64,000 nt of DNA from Amycolatopsis taiwanensis DSM 45107. Its GTDB lineage: Bacteria; Actinomycetota; Actinomycetes; Mycobacteriales; Pseudonocardiaceae. The notes under the pieces were generated by a model, which saw nothing but the letters and a program-made list of their open reading frames with translations, was not told where the DNA came from and searched no databases. Position 1 is the stretch's first letter; every line of letters starts with the position of its first letter. The position numbers and the translations under genes are program-made. Shown piece by piece: positions 57,379-64,000 of the stretch. The stretch spans positions 62,001 to 126,000 of the forward strand of contig NZ_KI912602.1 of the NCBI RefSeq assembly GCF_000519205.1, in the 5' to 3' direction.

Positions 57379-58223
57379 TTCGCTGCCTCCTTCACGGCAC
57401 TCCCACCGGCGGTTTCGGCCACGGAAAACACCTTCTCGTCGAGCCACTGCTCGAACGAGTCCCGTTCCCGCCCAATGGAATCCCAATACTCGTAATACTC
57501 GTTGTCACGCTCGTAGTAGCCCTGCGCGTAGGACGGGTGGGCGCCGCGGGGCACCTCGGCGACCGCCGTGACCGCCCACCCCGGCAGCACCATCCCGCCG
57601 GGCACCGGGGTCAGCTCGTCGACGATCTCCTCGACGGTGACGAGGCTCCGGCGGGCCGCCAGCACGGCTTCCTTCTGGACGCCGACCAGGCCCCAGAGCT
57701 GCACGTTGCCCGCCCGGTCGGCGCGCTGGGCGTGGATGATCGCGACATCCGGGTTGAGCGCGGGCACGGCCGCGAGCCGCTCACCGGTGAACGGGCAGGT
57801 GATCTGCTTGATCGTGTCGGTGTGCTCGGGCAGGTCGGTGCCGGTGTACCCACGCAGTACCGCGAACGGCAGGCCGGAAGCGCCGGCGACGTAACGGTTG
57901 GCCATGCCGGCGTGGCTGTGTTCCTCGATCTCCAGCGGCACCGGCCAGGAGTTCTGCACCGCGTCCCGGAAGCGGTGCAGCGAACCGACACCGGGGTTGC
58001 CGCCCCACGAAAAGACCAGCTTGCGCGCGCAGCCCGCGCCGATGAGCTGGTCGTAGACGATGTCGGGGGTCATCCGCACCAGCGTGAGGTCCCGGCGCCG
58101 CTGGCGGATGATCTCCTGCCCGGCGGCGTGCGGGATCAGATGCGTGAACCCTTCGAGAGCGACCGTGTCGCCGTCGCGCACCAGCCTGGCGACGGCGTCA
58201 CTGAGCGCCAGTATCTCGGCCAT
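57375..58223 (-). CDS. pcaI: 3-oxoadipate CoA-transferase subunit A
   Basis: A 282-residue alpha subunit of the 3-oxoadipate CoA-transferase. The N-terminus has LVRDGDTVALEGFTHLIPHAAGQEI, then VFSWGGNPGVGSLHRFRDA; the C-terminus ends in an aromatic-rich segment with YYERDNEYYEYW. It is the first gene of the leftward operon pcaIJFHGBDC. ATG follows AAGGGG. The promoter region, shared with the divergent hydroxyacid dehydrogenase, carries the TAAGTTC palindrome that is the likely IclR site. Confidence 0.93.
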   Translation of the reverse strand: MAEILALSDAVARLVRDGDTVALEGFTHLIPHAAGQEIIRQRRRDLTLVRMTPDIVYDQLIGAGCARKLVFSWGGNPGVGSLHRFRDAVQNSWPVPLEIEEHSHAGMANRYVAGASGLPFAVLRGYTGTDLPEHTDTIKQITCPFTGERLAAVPALNPDVAIIHAQRADRAGNVQLWGLVGVQKEAVLAARRSLVTVEEIVDELTPVPGGMVLPGWAVTAVAEVPRGAHPSYAQGYYERDNEYYEYWDSIGRERDSFEQWLDEKVFSVAETAGGSAVKEAAK

Positions 58224-58253
58224 CAACAACCCCTTGCGTTCGCATCCCGAACA

Positions 58254-58274
58254 TAAGTTCTTCATATGAACTTA
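58254..58274. promoter_or_regulatory. Palindromic operator in the pcaI promoter region
   Basis: TAAGTTC-TTCATAT-GAACTTA is a perfect 7-bp inverted repeat with a seven-base AT-rich spacer, 31 bases upstream of pcaI and 34 bases upstream of the divergent dehydrogenase. It is the only clear symmetric site in the 84-base divergent region, and its size suits an IclR-type activator such as the one encoded at 50507. IclR-pca control is well known; that this is the site is inference. Confidence 0.65.
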
Positions 58275-58307
58275 CGTCCCCGGGCGGCCATGATGCAAGG
58301 TGTGCAC

Positions 58308-59264
58308 ATGCGGATCGTGGTTACGGGACGGATACCCGAGGCGGCACTGGAAACCCTGCGGCAGGCGGGCGAGGTTCGGATGCCGGAGACGAACCGCCCG
58401 CTGACGCCTGGCGAACTACGCGAGGCCGTCGGCGGCGCCAGCGCGATCGTGAGCATGCTGCACGACAAGATCGACGGCTCGGTTGCCGACGCGGCCGGCC
58501 CCGGCCTGCGCGTGGTCGCCAATGTCGCGGTCGGCTATGACAACATCGACGTCGCCGCACTCGCCGAACGGGGTGTGCTGACCACCAACACGCCCGGAGT
58601 GCTCACCGACGCCACCGCGGACCTCGCGTTCGGGCTGTTGCTCGCACTCACCCGGCGGCTCGTCGAGGGCGACCGCCTGCTGCGTGCCAGGCGGCCGTGG
58701 TCGTTCCATCTCGGCTTCATGCTCGGCTCCGGCTTGCAGGGCAAGACCCTGGGCATCGTCGGCCTCGGCCAGATCGGCCGGGCCGTGGCGCGGCGAGCCC
58801 GCGCCTTCGGCATGCACATCATCTACAGTGGACGGTCGCGGTCCGCGGCGGAGAACGAACTCGATGCTCGCTTCGTCACCCAGGACGAGCTGCTGGCCAC
58901 CGCCGACGTCGTGTCGCTGCACTGCCCGCTCACGCCGGAAACCCGGCACCTGATCGACGCGTCCGCCCTCGCCGCGATGAAGCCGAGCGCGGTGCTGGTG
59001 AACACCACACGCGGCCCGGTGGTCGACGAACCCGCCCTCGCCGACGCGCTCGCACGCGGGGAGATCGCGGGCGCGGCCCTGGACGTGTTCGAGAAGGAGC
59101 CCGAGGTCGAACCGCGGTTGCTGGAACTCGACAACGTCGTCCTCACCCCACACCTGGGCTCGGCGACAGTGGAGACGCGTACCGAGATGGCCCTACTGGC
59201 CGCACACAATGTGATTTCGGTCCTGGGCGGCGGCGAGCCGGTGACTCCGGTACCAGCCGGTTGA
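58308..59264 (+). CDS. D-2-hydroxyacid dehydrogenase (D-glycerate dehydrogenase/glyoxylate reductase-like)
   Basis: A 318-residue NAD(P)-dependent D-isomer hydroxyacid dehydrogenase. The NAD fold is TLGIVGLGQIGRAVARRARA (about residues 146-165). The catalytic trio is arginine in NTTRGPVVDE (about 235), glutamate in DVFEKEPEVE (about 265) and histidine in LTPHLGSAT (about 283). It reduces glyoxylate or hydroxypyruvate or the reverse. ATG at 58308 follows AAGGTG; an ATG at 58266 lies inside the operator palindrome and is less likely. It is divergent from the pca operon and precedes the HAD gene by 25 bases. Confidence 0.9.
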   Translation: MRIVVTGRIPEAALETLRQAGEVRMPETNRPLTPGELREAVGGASAIVSMLHDKIDGSVADAAGPGLRVVANVAVGYDNIDVAALAERGVLTTNTPGVLTDATADLAFGLLLALTRRLVEGDRLLRARRPWSFHLGFMLGSGLQGKTLGIVGLGQIGRAVARRARAFGMHIIYSGRSRSAAENELDARFVTQDELLATADVVSLHCPLTPETRHLIDASALAAMKPSAVLVNTTRGPVVDEPALADALARGEIAGAALDVFEKEPEVEPRLLELDNVVLTPHLGSATVETRTEMALLAAHNVISVLGGGEPVTPVPAG

Positions 59265-59265
59265 C

Positions 59266-59281
59266 TGGTACGACAGTACCA
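59266..59281. promoter_or_regulatory. Palindrome just before the HAD hydrolase gene
   Basis: TGGTAC-GACA-GTACCA is a perfect 6-bp inverted repeat eight bases before the ATG at 59290. The shape resembles GntR-family sites (TGGTnnnnACCA), so a GntR-type repressor is possible. A TTGACT just before it (59261-59266) may be a -35 box but no fitting -10 is seen. Confidence 0.45.
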
Positions 59282-59289
59282 TTCTGCAC

Positions 59290-59982
59290 ATGCGGTACAC
59301 CGGGCAAGTTCTGATCTGCGACGCGGACGACACGCTTTGGGAAAACAACGTCGTTTTCGAACGTGTCATCGACGACTACCTCGACTGGCTCGCGCATCCC
59401 ACGCTCGACCGTGGCGAGCTACGCGCGATCCTCGACGACGTCGAACGCGCGAACTCGGAAGCACACGGGTACGGCATCAAGGTCTTCCTGCGCAGCCTGC
59501 ACGACTGCTTCGCCCGCCTGCGGGAGCGCCCCGCGACGGAACGGGAACGGCAGGAGATCCTGGAGCTGGCCGACGCCCTGATCAACCACCGCGTCGAGTT
59601 GATCCCCGGTGTCGCGGACACCCTCGACGAGCTGAAGGCACGGCACGAACTGCTCCTGCTCACCAAGGGCGACCCGGAGGAGCAGCAGCGCAAGATCGAC
59701 GCGTCCGGGCTGGCGGGCCACTTCCAGAACGTGTACATCGTGCGGGAAAAGCACGCCGGGACCTACCTGCGGCTCGTCGAGCAGCACGGCTTCCCGCCCG
59801 GCCGTGCCTGGATGATCGGCAACTCACCGAAGTCCGACATCCTGCCGGCCCGCCGGGCCGGTATGAACGCGGTGTTCATCCCGAACGAGAACACCTGGGC
59901 CCTGGAGGAGGACGAACTCGACCCGGCCGACGACCGCGTCCTCCAGCTGGCCCGCTTCCCCGACCTGCTGGGGCACTTCTGA
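59290..59982 (+). CDS. HAD superfamily hydrolase
   Basis: A 230-residue haloacid-dehalogenase-type phosphatase. Motif I is LICDADDTLWENN (nucleophile aspartate about residue 11, with D13 as acid/base). Motif II is LLLLTKGDPEEQ (about 120), with a lysine (REKHAGTY) as motif III, and motif IV is AWMIGNSPKSDILPARRAG (about 172-190). The helical cap lies between motifs I and II. The substrate is a phosphorylated small molecule, unknown. It follows the hydroxyacid dehydrogenase by 25 bases and has a palindrome at its start. Confidence 0.88.
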   Translation: MRYTGQVLICDADDTLWENNVVFERVIDDYLDWLAHPTLDRGELRAILDDVERANSEAHGYGIKVFLRSLHDCFARLRERPATERERQEILELADALINHRVELIPGVADTLDELKARHELLLLTKGDPEEQQRKIDASGLAGHFQNVYIVREKHAGTYLRLVEQHGFPPGRAWMIGNSPKSDILPARRAGMNAVFIPNENTWALEEDELDPADDRVLQLARFPDLLGHF

Positions 59983-59989
59983 ACCGCGC

Positions 59990-60038
59990 CCAGGTTCACC
60001 TCGCGGTAGACGCGCGTTCGCCCGCGAGGTGAACCTGG
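59990..60038. terminator. Two-way terminator-like hairpin
   Basis: CCAGGTTCACCTCGCGG and its exact complement CCGCGAGGTGAACCTGG are 15 bases apart, a 17-bp perfect stem between the convergent HAD and HesB-like genes, starting eight bases after the HAD stop. There is no T-run, as is common in high-GC actinobacteria. It could end transcription from both sides. Confidence 0.8.
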
Positions 60039-60054
60039 GGTCGCGCGAGTCCGG

Positions 60055-60366
60055 TCAGACCGGGCCGTCGGTGGACGGCTGCGGCACCACGGCGAAACTC
60101 AGCTGGCCCGAGTCGTCCTGCTGGACGTCGAGCACCTTGTCGTCGAGGAACTGGGCCGCCTGCGGTTCGAGGAACACCCGGGCACCGCTCTCGGTGCCGA
60201 GCACCTGGTCCCCGGCCTCCGGCTGGTCGGCCACGGAAAGCGCCAGTTGCGCACCCGTTTCCTGCTGGGCCTGGACCGCGAACCGCAGCCCGCCCGTTTC
60301 CTGTTTGCCTTCCTGGGCGGTCAAGGCGGTGATCGCATCGGCCGCGGCATCGGTCATAGCGAGCAT
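60055..60366 (-). CDS. HesB/IscA-like protein without cysteines
   Basis: A 103-residue protein of the HesB-like fold (LAMTDAAADAITALTAQEG, GLRFAVQAQ, GTESGARVFLEPQAAQFLDDKVLDVQ). It has no cysteine at all, whereas IscA-type proteins bind iron-sulfur clusters through three. I recall similar cysteine-free proteins in other actinobacteria, so it is probably a subfamily with a different role. ATG at 60366 is preceded by GAAGGGAAGAAC. It is separated by about 200 bases from the WhiB gene upstream. Confidence 0.82.
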   Translation of the reverse strand: MLAMTDAAADAITALTAQEGKQETGGLRFAVQAQQETGAQLALSVADQPEAGDQVLGTESGARVFLEPQAAQFLDDKVLDVQQDDSGQLSFAVVPQPSTDGPV

Positions 60367-60568
60367 GTCGTGTTCTTCCCTTCGAGTTACGTGCGCTCGT
60401 ACCCCGACCGTAGGGGGCGGTCGCCTCACCCGCAGAACGACCCCTCCCGGGCGCGTCACCGCCGCGTCAGGGCGCCGAGCCAGCCAGCTCGCCCATGGGG
60501 GCGGAGTTGGGGGTCTGGGCTTCCCCAGCCGTGAGTACCGGCGCGGACGCGGGGCGTCGGAGACCTGT

Positions 60569-60925
60569 TCAGCGGGTGGCCGAAACAAACTCCTTCTTCC
60601 GTTCGCGTTGTTCGCGCTGTTCGCGCTGTTCGCGTTCGTGCAGCAGCTGCTTGCGGCGGGTGATCGCGGCGCGCCGTTCCGTCTCGTCGAGGCCGCCCCA
60701 GACCCCGAACGGTTCCTCCGCGGTGAGCGCGTGATGCCGGCATTCCACGATGACGGGGCAGGACATGCAGATTCGCTTGGCCCGAGCCACCCGGTCGGCT
60801 CGCGCGAATCCCCTTTCCCCGTCAGGATGGAAGAACACCGAGCTGTCCAGATTGCGACAGTTCCCGCGCCGTTGCCACTCCCAGGTTTCGGCGACCGGCG
60901 TGGGTAGCCGCGACGTGTCGGCCAT
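60569..60925 (-). CDS. WhiB family transcriptional regulator
   Basis: A 118-residue WhiB-like protein. Its four cysteines (GNCRNL near residue 23, then CMSCPVIVEC) bind a 4Fe-4S cluster, followed by the beta-turn GVWGGLDETERR and basic residues. The N-terminal WEWQRRGNCRNLDSSVFFHPDGERG resembles WhiB3/WhiD more than WhiB1 or WblA. The tail has tandem REQ repeats (REQREQREQRERKK). ATG at 60925 is preferred: GTG at 60937 has its GGAGG almost touching. WhiB proteins sense redox or NO and act with sigma factors. Confidence 0.92.
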   Translation of the reverse strand: MADTSRLPTPVAETWEWQRRGNCRNLDSSVFFHPDGERGFARADRVARAKRICMSCPVIVECRHHALTAEEPFGVWGGLDETERRAAITRRKQLLHEREQREQREQRERKKEFVSATR

Positions 60926-61061
60926 GTCCTCACTCACCTCCGCGACCTACGGTTGCGGAGCAGGGCTACCCACCTTCACTTCCCGCTACACCTGCCGGTT
61001 ACGGCAGATGGCGTACCGAACGCAGAGACCGAGCGACCGCCGCGCGCAACGGCGAAGTGGG

Positions 61062-61108
61062 ATGAGTGACCCGTTACTGTCGAAATCCGGCACAAACGGG
61101 TCACTCAT
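61062..61108. repeat. 47-bp palindromic repeat, copy 3
   Basis: Same length and outer arms as copies 1 and 2: ATGAGTGACCCGTT and AACGGGTCACTCAT around CTGTCGAAATCCGGCAC, with weaker inner symmetry. It lies 25 bases after the stop of the leftward SDR gene; a partial extra GTCACTCATG follows at 61115-61124. Confidence 0.9.
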
Positions 61109-61133
61109 ACACTTCGTCACTCATGTACTTCGG

Positions 61134-61886
61134 TCAGGATGTGGCGGGGCGCAGGCGAAGTCCCTGCATCCCGCCGTCAACGCCGAGGGCGACGCCCGTG
61201 GTGGCCGACGACAGCGGGCTCGCCAGATACGCGATGGTGTGCGCGACCTCGGCGGCGGTGACCAGGCGTCCCATCGGCTGCCGTGCGGCCAGCGCCAGCC
61301 GCTCGGACTCCGGGTCGGGCGCGGCGTCGAGGAGCCGGCCCACCCACGGGGTGTCCGCCGTGCCGGGGCACACGCAGTTGACCCTGATCCCTTCGCGCAC
61401 ATGGTCGGCGGCCATCGCCAGGGTCAGCGACAGGACCGCGCCCTTGCTCGCGGAATACAGCGCCCGCTGCGGCAGCCCCGCCGTCGCGGCGATGGAGCAC
61501 GTGTTGACGATCGCGGCGTGCGCCGAGCGTCGCAGGTATGGCAGGACCGCCCGGCTCATCCGAGCCATGCCGACCACGTTCACGTCCAGCACCCGGTGCC
61601 ACTCATCGTCGCTGTTCGCGGTCACGTCGCCCTGCGCGCCGATTCCGGCGTTGTTGACCAGAATGTCGATGCCCGCGAACCGCTCCACGACCGCGCCCAC
61701 CGCGGCGGTGACGCCCGCGTCGTCGGTGACGTCACAGGAGAACCCGGCGAGCGGCTCGGGCACGTCCGGGTTGAGGTCCAGCACCGCCACCCGGGCGCCA
61801 CGCTCGGCGAGTGTCTCGGCGGTGGCCCGGCCGATGCCCGACGCACCCCCGGTCACCACCGCCACCAGGTCACCGAACTCGCTCAT
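61134..61886 (-). CDS. SDR family oxidoreductase
   Basis: A 250-residue short-chain dehydrogenase. TGGASGIGRA (residues 11-20) binds NAD(P), DILVNNAGIGAQG is at about 75, and the catalytic serine and YxxxK are in NTCSIAATAG and LYSASKGAVLSL (about 145). The C-terminus includes LGVDGGMQ. ATG follows GAAGGAGTGACC. The substrate is unknown. It is followed by the third 47-bp palindrome. The upstream neighbour is an acetyltransferase gene 100 bases away. Confidence 0.88.
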   Translation of the reverse strand: MSEFGDLVAVVTGGASGIGRATAETLAERGARVAVLDLNPDVPEPLAGFSCDVTDDAGVTAAVGAVVERFAGIDILVNNAGIGAQGDVTANSDDEWHRVLDVNVVGMARMSRAVLPYLRRSAHAAIVNTCSIAATAGLPQRALYSASKGAVLSLTLAMAADHVREGIRVNCVCPGTADTPWVGRLLDAAPDPESERLALAARQPMGRLVTAAEVAHTIAYLASPLSSATTGVALGVDGGMQGLRLRPATS

Positions 61887-61986
61887 GGTCACTCCTTCTG
61901 CATTGTCGCCGACAGACATCCGATGTATAGAGCAAGATTGTGCCGAACGCCACCCCTGTTCCCGCGAAGTTCCGTGAAAGATCCGA

Positions 61987-62472
61987 TCAGAGCAAGGCCT
62001 TCTGGAAGCAGTGATCGACATACCGTCCGGTGGTGTACGGCTCGGTCTCGACGTATCCGTGCCGGGCGTACAGGCTCTTGGCCTCGGTCAGATCCTGCCG
62101 GGTGTTGAGGCACATGACCTCAGCGCCCAGCTCACGGGCGGCCCGTTCGGCGGCGAGCAGCAACTGCGAGCCGCCACCGCTCCCGCGTGCCGCGGGGCAG
62201 ATGTACAGCTTCGTCAACTCGGCCGTTCGCGCGTCCAGGAGTTTCACGCCGACGCATCCGGTGATCGCGCCGCCTGCCCTCGCCAGCAGGAAGACTCCCG
62301 AAGGCGGCACGAGGTCATCAGCCGGTTCCGCCGCCAGCGCCCGGTCGACCTCCTCGGCGGTGGCGGGCCGCCCGTAGTAGCGGCCGGCGACGTCTTCGAG
62401 GTAGTCGCGCATCACGGCGGTGGCATCGGGATGATCAACCGGGCTCGGCTCGATGGTCCACATACCGGTCAT
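61987..62472 (-). CDS. GNAT family N-acetyltransferase
   Basis: A 161-residue acetyltransferase. The acetyl-CoA motif A is AARGSGGGSQLLLAAERAARE (about residues 107-127), preceded by the beta strand AELTKLYICP, and motif B is LYARHGYVETEPY. It acetylates an amine of unknown nature. ATG at 62472 is chosen; the ATG three codons later is equally possible, since neither has a strong ribosome binding site. It is divergent from a TetR gene across a short palindrome. Confidence 0.85.
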   Translation of the reverse strand: MTGMWTIEPSPVDHPDATAVMRDYLEDVAGRYYGRPATAEEVDRALAAEPADDLVPPSGVFLLARAGGAITGCVGVKLLDARTAELTKLYICPAARGSGGGSQLLLAAERAARELGAEVMCLNTRQDLTEAKSLYARHGYVETEPYTTGRYVDHCFQKALL

Positions 62473-62527
62473 GGTGCACCCGGATGCGGCCGGATCCGAG
62501 GCTTTTTCCGGGCAGGACAACGGTGGG

Positions 62528-62542
62528 TTGAACAGCGTTCAA
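62528..62542. promoter_or_regulatory. Palindromic operator before TetR gene
   Basis: TTGAAC-AGC-GTTCAA is a perfect 6-bp inverted repeat, 21 bases before the TetR ATG at 62564 and 55 bases before the divergent GNAT gene. It is probably the autoregulatory site of the TetR protein; it may also repress the GNAT gene. Confidence 0.6.
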
Positions 62543-62563
62543 CGTCCGTCCTAGAGTAGCCCC

Positions 62564-63193
62564 ATGCCCCGACTCACCCGCGCCGAAAGCCAGGTACACA
62601 CCCGTGGCCGGCTCATCGCCACCGCGACCGAACTGTTCCTCCGCGATGGCTACTCGGGGACCTCACTGGACAAGGTCGCGGAGGCGGCCGGGTACTCCAA
62701 GGGCGCGGTCTACTCCAATTTCCGCAACAAGGACGAACTCTGCCTGGCCGTGCTCGAGCGGATCCGCTCGCGCAAGGACGCGGCGATGATCGAATCACTC
62801 GCCGCTGCCGACGGACCGGAGGCGTTGCTGGACGCGTTCACGTCCTGGTGGGAATCCACGGCCGAGGACGAGCCGTGGGTGGTGCTGGAGACCGAGTACC
62901 TGGCGCACGCGCGGCGTGATCCGGAGCTACGACGGGAAGTCGCCGCCCGCAACGCGCGGATCCGCCGCGCGATGACCACGCTGCTCACCGAGCATCTCGA
63001 GCGGTGTGACATCAAGCTGCCGCTGCCCGCCGAAACGGTGGCCACGGCGCTGTCCGGCATGTCCGTCGGGCTCGGCCTGCTGCGCTCGGTGGACGACGAA
63101 CTCGATCTGGGTGCGCTGCCCGCGCTGGTCGAGGTGCTGGTCACCGCCGGCCGAGCGGATGCAGCTCGACATTCCGCAGCCGGCCGGCACTGA
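62564..63193 (+). CDS. TetR/AcrR family transcriptional regulator
   Basis: A 209-residue TetR regulator. HTH at about residues 15-58 (RLIATATELFLRDGYSGTSL, then EAAGYSKGAVYSNFRNKDEL). The C-terminal domain is of the AcrR-like helical type. ATG follows a stretch with GAGTAGCCCC, without a strong ribosome binding site. The 3' end overlaps the convergent metallophosphoesterase by 53 bases, an unusually long overlap. The palindrome TTGAAC-AGC-GTTCAA lies just upstream. Confidence 0.87.
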   Translation: MPRLTRAESQVHTRGRLIATATELFLRDGYSGTSLDKVAEAAGYSKGAVYSNFRNKDELCLAVLERIRSRKDAAMIESLAAADGPEALLDAFTSWWESTAEDEPWVVLETEYLAHARRDPELRREVAARNARIRRAMTTLLTEHLERCDIKLPLPAETVATALSGMSVGLGLLRSVDDELDLGALPALVEVLVTAGRADAARHSAAGRH

Positions 63194-63641
63194 TCCGCGC
63201 GGTCAGGTAGGTGCACGCCGGCTGCCGGCGGCGGTCGGTGGGCGAACCGGGGTTGAGCAGCCGCAGCCCGCCCTCGGCAACGGAATCCCATGGGATGTGG
63301 CTGTGCCCGAAGACCAGCACGTCGGTGTCCGGAAAGGCGTGCGCGCACCGCCGCTCCCGCCCCGCGGCCGGGCCGGTCTCGTGCACCACCGCGAGCCGGA
63401 GCCCGTCGAGCTCGGCACGCGCCACGGCGGGCAGCCTCGCCCGTAGTTCGGGACCGTCGTTGTTGCCGTAGACCCCGATCACCTCGCGGCATCGCGCGAC
63501 CATCTCGTCCAGCAGGCCCACCTCGACCCAGTCGCCCGCGTGTACCACCACGTCGGCCTGCTCGGCGACCCGCCAGACCTCCTCGGGCAGCGCGCGAGCC
63601 CGCTTGGGCACGTGCGTGTCGGCGATGATGAGCAACCGCAT
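63141..63641 (-). CDS. Metallophosphoesterase (YfcE-like phosphodiesterase)
   Basis: A 166-residue calcineurin-like phosphoesterase. The metal motifs are IADTHVP (residues 6-12), HAGDWV (about 34-39), VYGNNDGPE (about 57-65), HETG (about 86-89) and VFGHSHIPW (about 108-116), the full set for YfcE/MJ0936-type enzymes. It hydrolyses a phosphodiester of unknown identity. ATG at 63641 has CCTGAGGT upstream. It converges on and overlaps the TetR gene. Confidence 0.92.
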   Translation of the reverse strand: MRLLIIADTHVPKRARALPEEVWRVAEQADVVVHAGDWVEVGLLDEMVARCREVIGVYGNNDGPELRARLPAVARAELDGLRLAVVHETGPAAGRERRCAHAFPDTDVLVFGHSHIPWDSVAEGGLRLLNPGSPTDRRRQPACTYLTARISAGRLRNVELHPLGRR

Positions 63642-63723
63642 ACCTCAGGGTTACCACCCGGGCGCGGTCGGCAGGAGTCCGGATCGTAGTCTTCATCCCG
63701 ATTGTCTGGATGGAGTGACCACA

Positions 63724-64000
63724 ATGCGCCCCGAAATGTCCAACGACGAACGAACCGACATCCTGGACGCGGTCACCGAAGAGCTTCCGGTGACGCGGCG
63801 CCGCCGGCCGTGGCAGAGCTTGCCGTGGCGCCACTGGCCATGGCGCCGGATCGCCCTGATCGCAGGCTCGACGTTGGGTGCGCTCGCCGCACTGTACGCG
63901 ATGGATCTGCTGATCTCCCAGGGCGACGTGCCACGCGGTGTGACCGTGGCCGGCGTCGACGTGGGTGGCCTCAAACGGTCCGACGCCGAACAGCGCCTAC
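63724..64000 (+). CDS. VanW/PG-binding domain membrane protein, N-terminal part
   Basis: The first 92 codons only; the gene leaves the window on the right. After a basic stretch rich in Trp/Arg (RRRRPWQSLPWRHWPWRR) comes one transmembrane helix (IALIAGSTLGALAALYAMDLLI), then PRGVTVAGVDVGGLKRSDAE. The latter is the start of the YoaR-like peptidoglycan-binding domain found before VanW domains. Such proteins are membrane-anchored and lie on the cell wall side; their role is not settled. ATG is eight bases after GGAG. The VanW domain itself is not visible, so the name is inferred. Confidence 0.75.
   Translation, partial: MRPEMSNDERTDILDAVTEELPVTRRRRPWQSLPWRHWPWRRIALIAGSTLGALAALYAMDLLISQGDVPRGVTVAGVDVGGLKRSDAEQRL

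Noticed and set aside
1-64000. tRNA or rRNA genes
   Set aside because: No cloverleaf with a T-loop GGTTCGANTCC arrangement or rRNA sequence was noticed; a covariance-model scan would settle it.

Overview
The window is chromosomal DNA of a high-GC actinobacterium. Three things support this: dense GC-rich coding, many GTG/TTG starts, and a gene set (WhiB-type regulator, DUF664/DinB protein, F420-type nitroreductase, actinobacterial family A polymerase) typical of the group. The mix of genes and the abundance of short intergenic repeats most resembles Pseudonocardiaceae such as Amycolatopsis. That placement is inference; no rRNA or other phylogenetic marker is present. About 62 protein genes are supported. 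I see no tRNA, rRNA, CRISPR array, insertion sequence, prophage or secondary-metabolite cluster.

Layout. 1-7 kb: nitroreductase fragment, LacI and TetR regulators, a divergent-motif histidine phosphatase, an HTH regulator, and an acyl-CoA synthetase/methyltransferase pair. 7-15 kb: a family A DNA polymerase, HrpA helicase and a DUF234-type ATPase. 15-22.7 kb: a TetR regulator with two palindromic operators, a frameshifted lactate-oxidase-like gene, an ArsR/MFS pair, a Bcr/CflA exporter, a ferredoxin-reductase-like flavoprotein and an O-methyltransferase. 22.8-29.2 kb: gcvP-gcvT-sdaA-gntR, read leftward behind a tandem glycine riboswitch, for glycine/serine breakdown. 29.3-36 kb: DinB protein, SDR, class I amidotransferase and glutamine-synthetase-like gene, amidohydrolase, and a DUF998/hydrolase/TetR unit with a strong operator. 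36.2-43.4 kb: a molybdenum hydroxylase cluster (CoxG, M, L, S, XdhC, VWA/CoxE). 43.5-48.8 kb: MarR/EamA, FAD monooxygenase/TetR and an aromatic-acid transporter. 48.9-51.3 kb: MoxR ATPase, a MobA-like transferase and an IclR regulator, which look like the rest of the hydroxylase maturation set plus the pca regulator. 51.5-58.2 kb: a complete leftward pcaIJFHGBDC operon converting protocatechuate to acetyl-CoA and succinyl-CoA. 58.3-64 kb: a hydroxyacid dehydrogenase, HAD hydrolase, cysteine-free HesB-like protein, WhiB, SDR, GNAT, TetR, a metallophosphoesterase and the start of a VanW-type protein.

The clearest structure beyond genes is a set of dispersed repeats. A 47-bp palindrome occurs three times, each time at the 3' end of a leftward gene. 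A degenerate 21-bp tandem repeat forms four intergenic arrays and one array read in frame at the N-terminus of the MobA-like protein. Other repeats are a 34-bp direct repeat, a repeat that forms the last codons of a transporter gene, and a 16-bp duplication that separates pcaH from pcaG. The glycine riboswitch, several operator palindromes and the pca/cox adjacency give the main regulatory story. No wholly new defence or biosynthetic system was recognised; the repeat families are the best candidates for undescribed biology.
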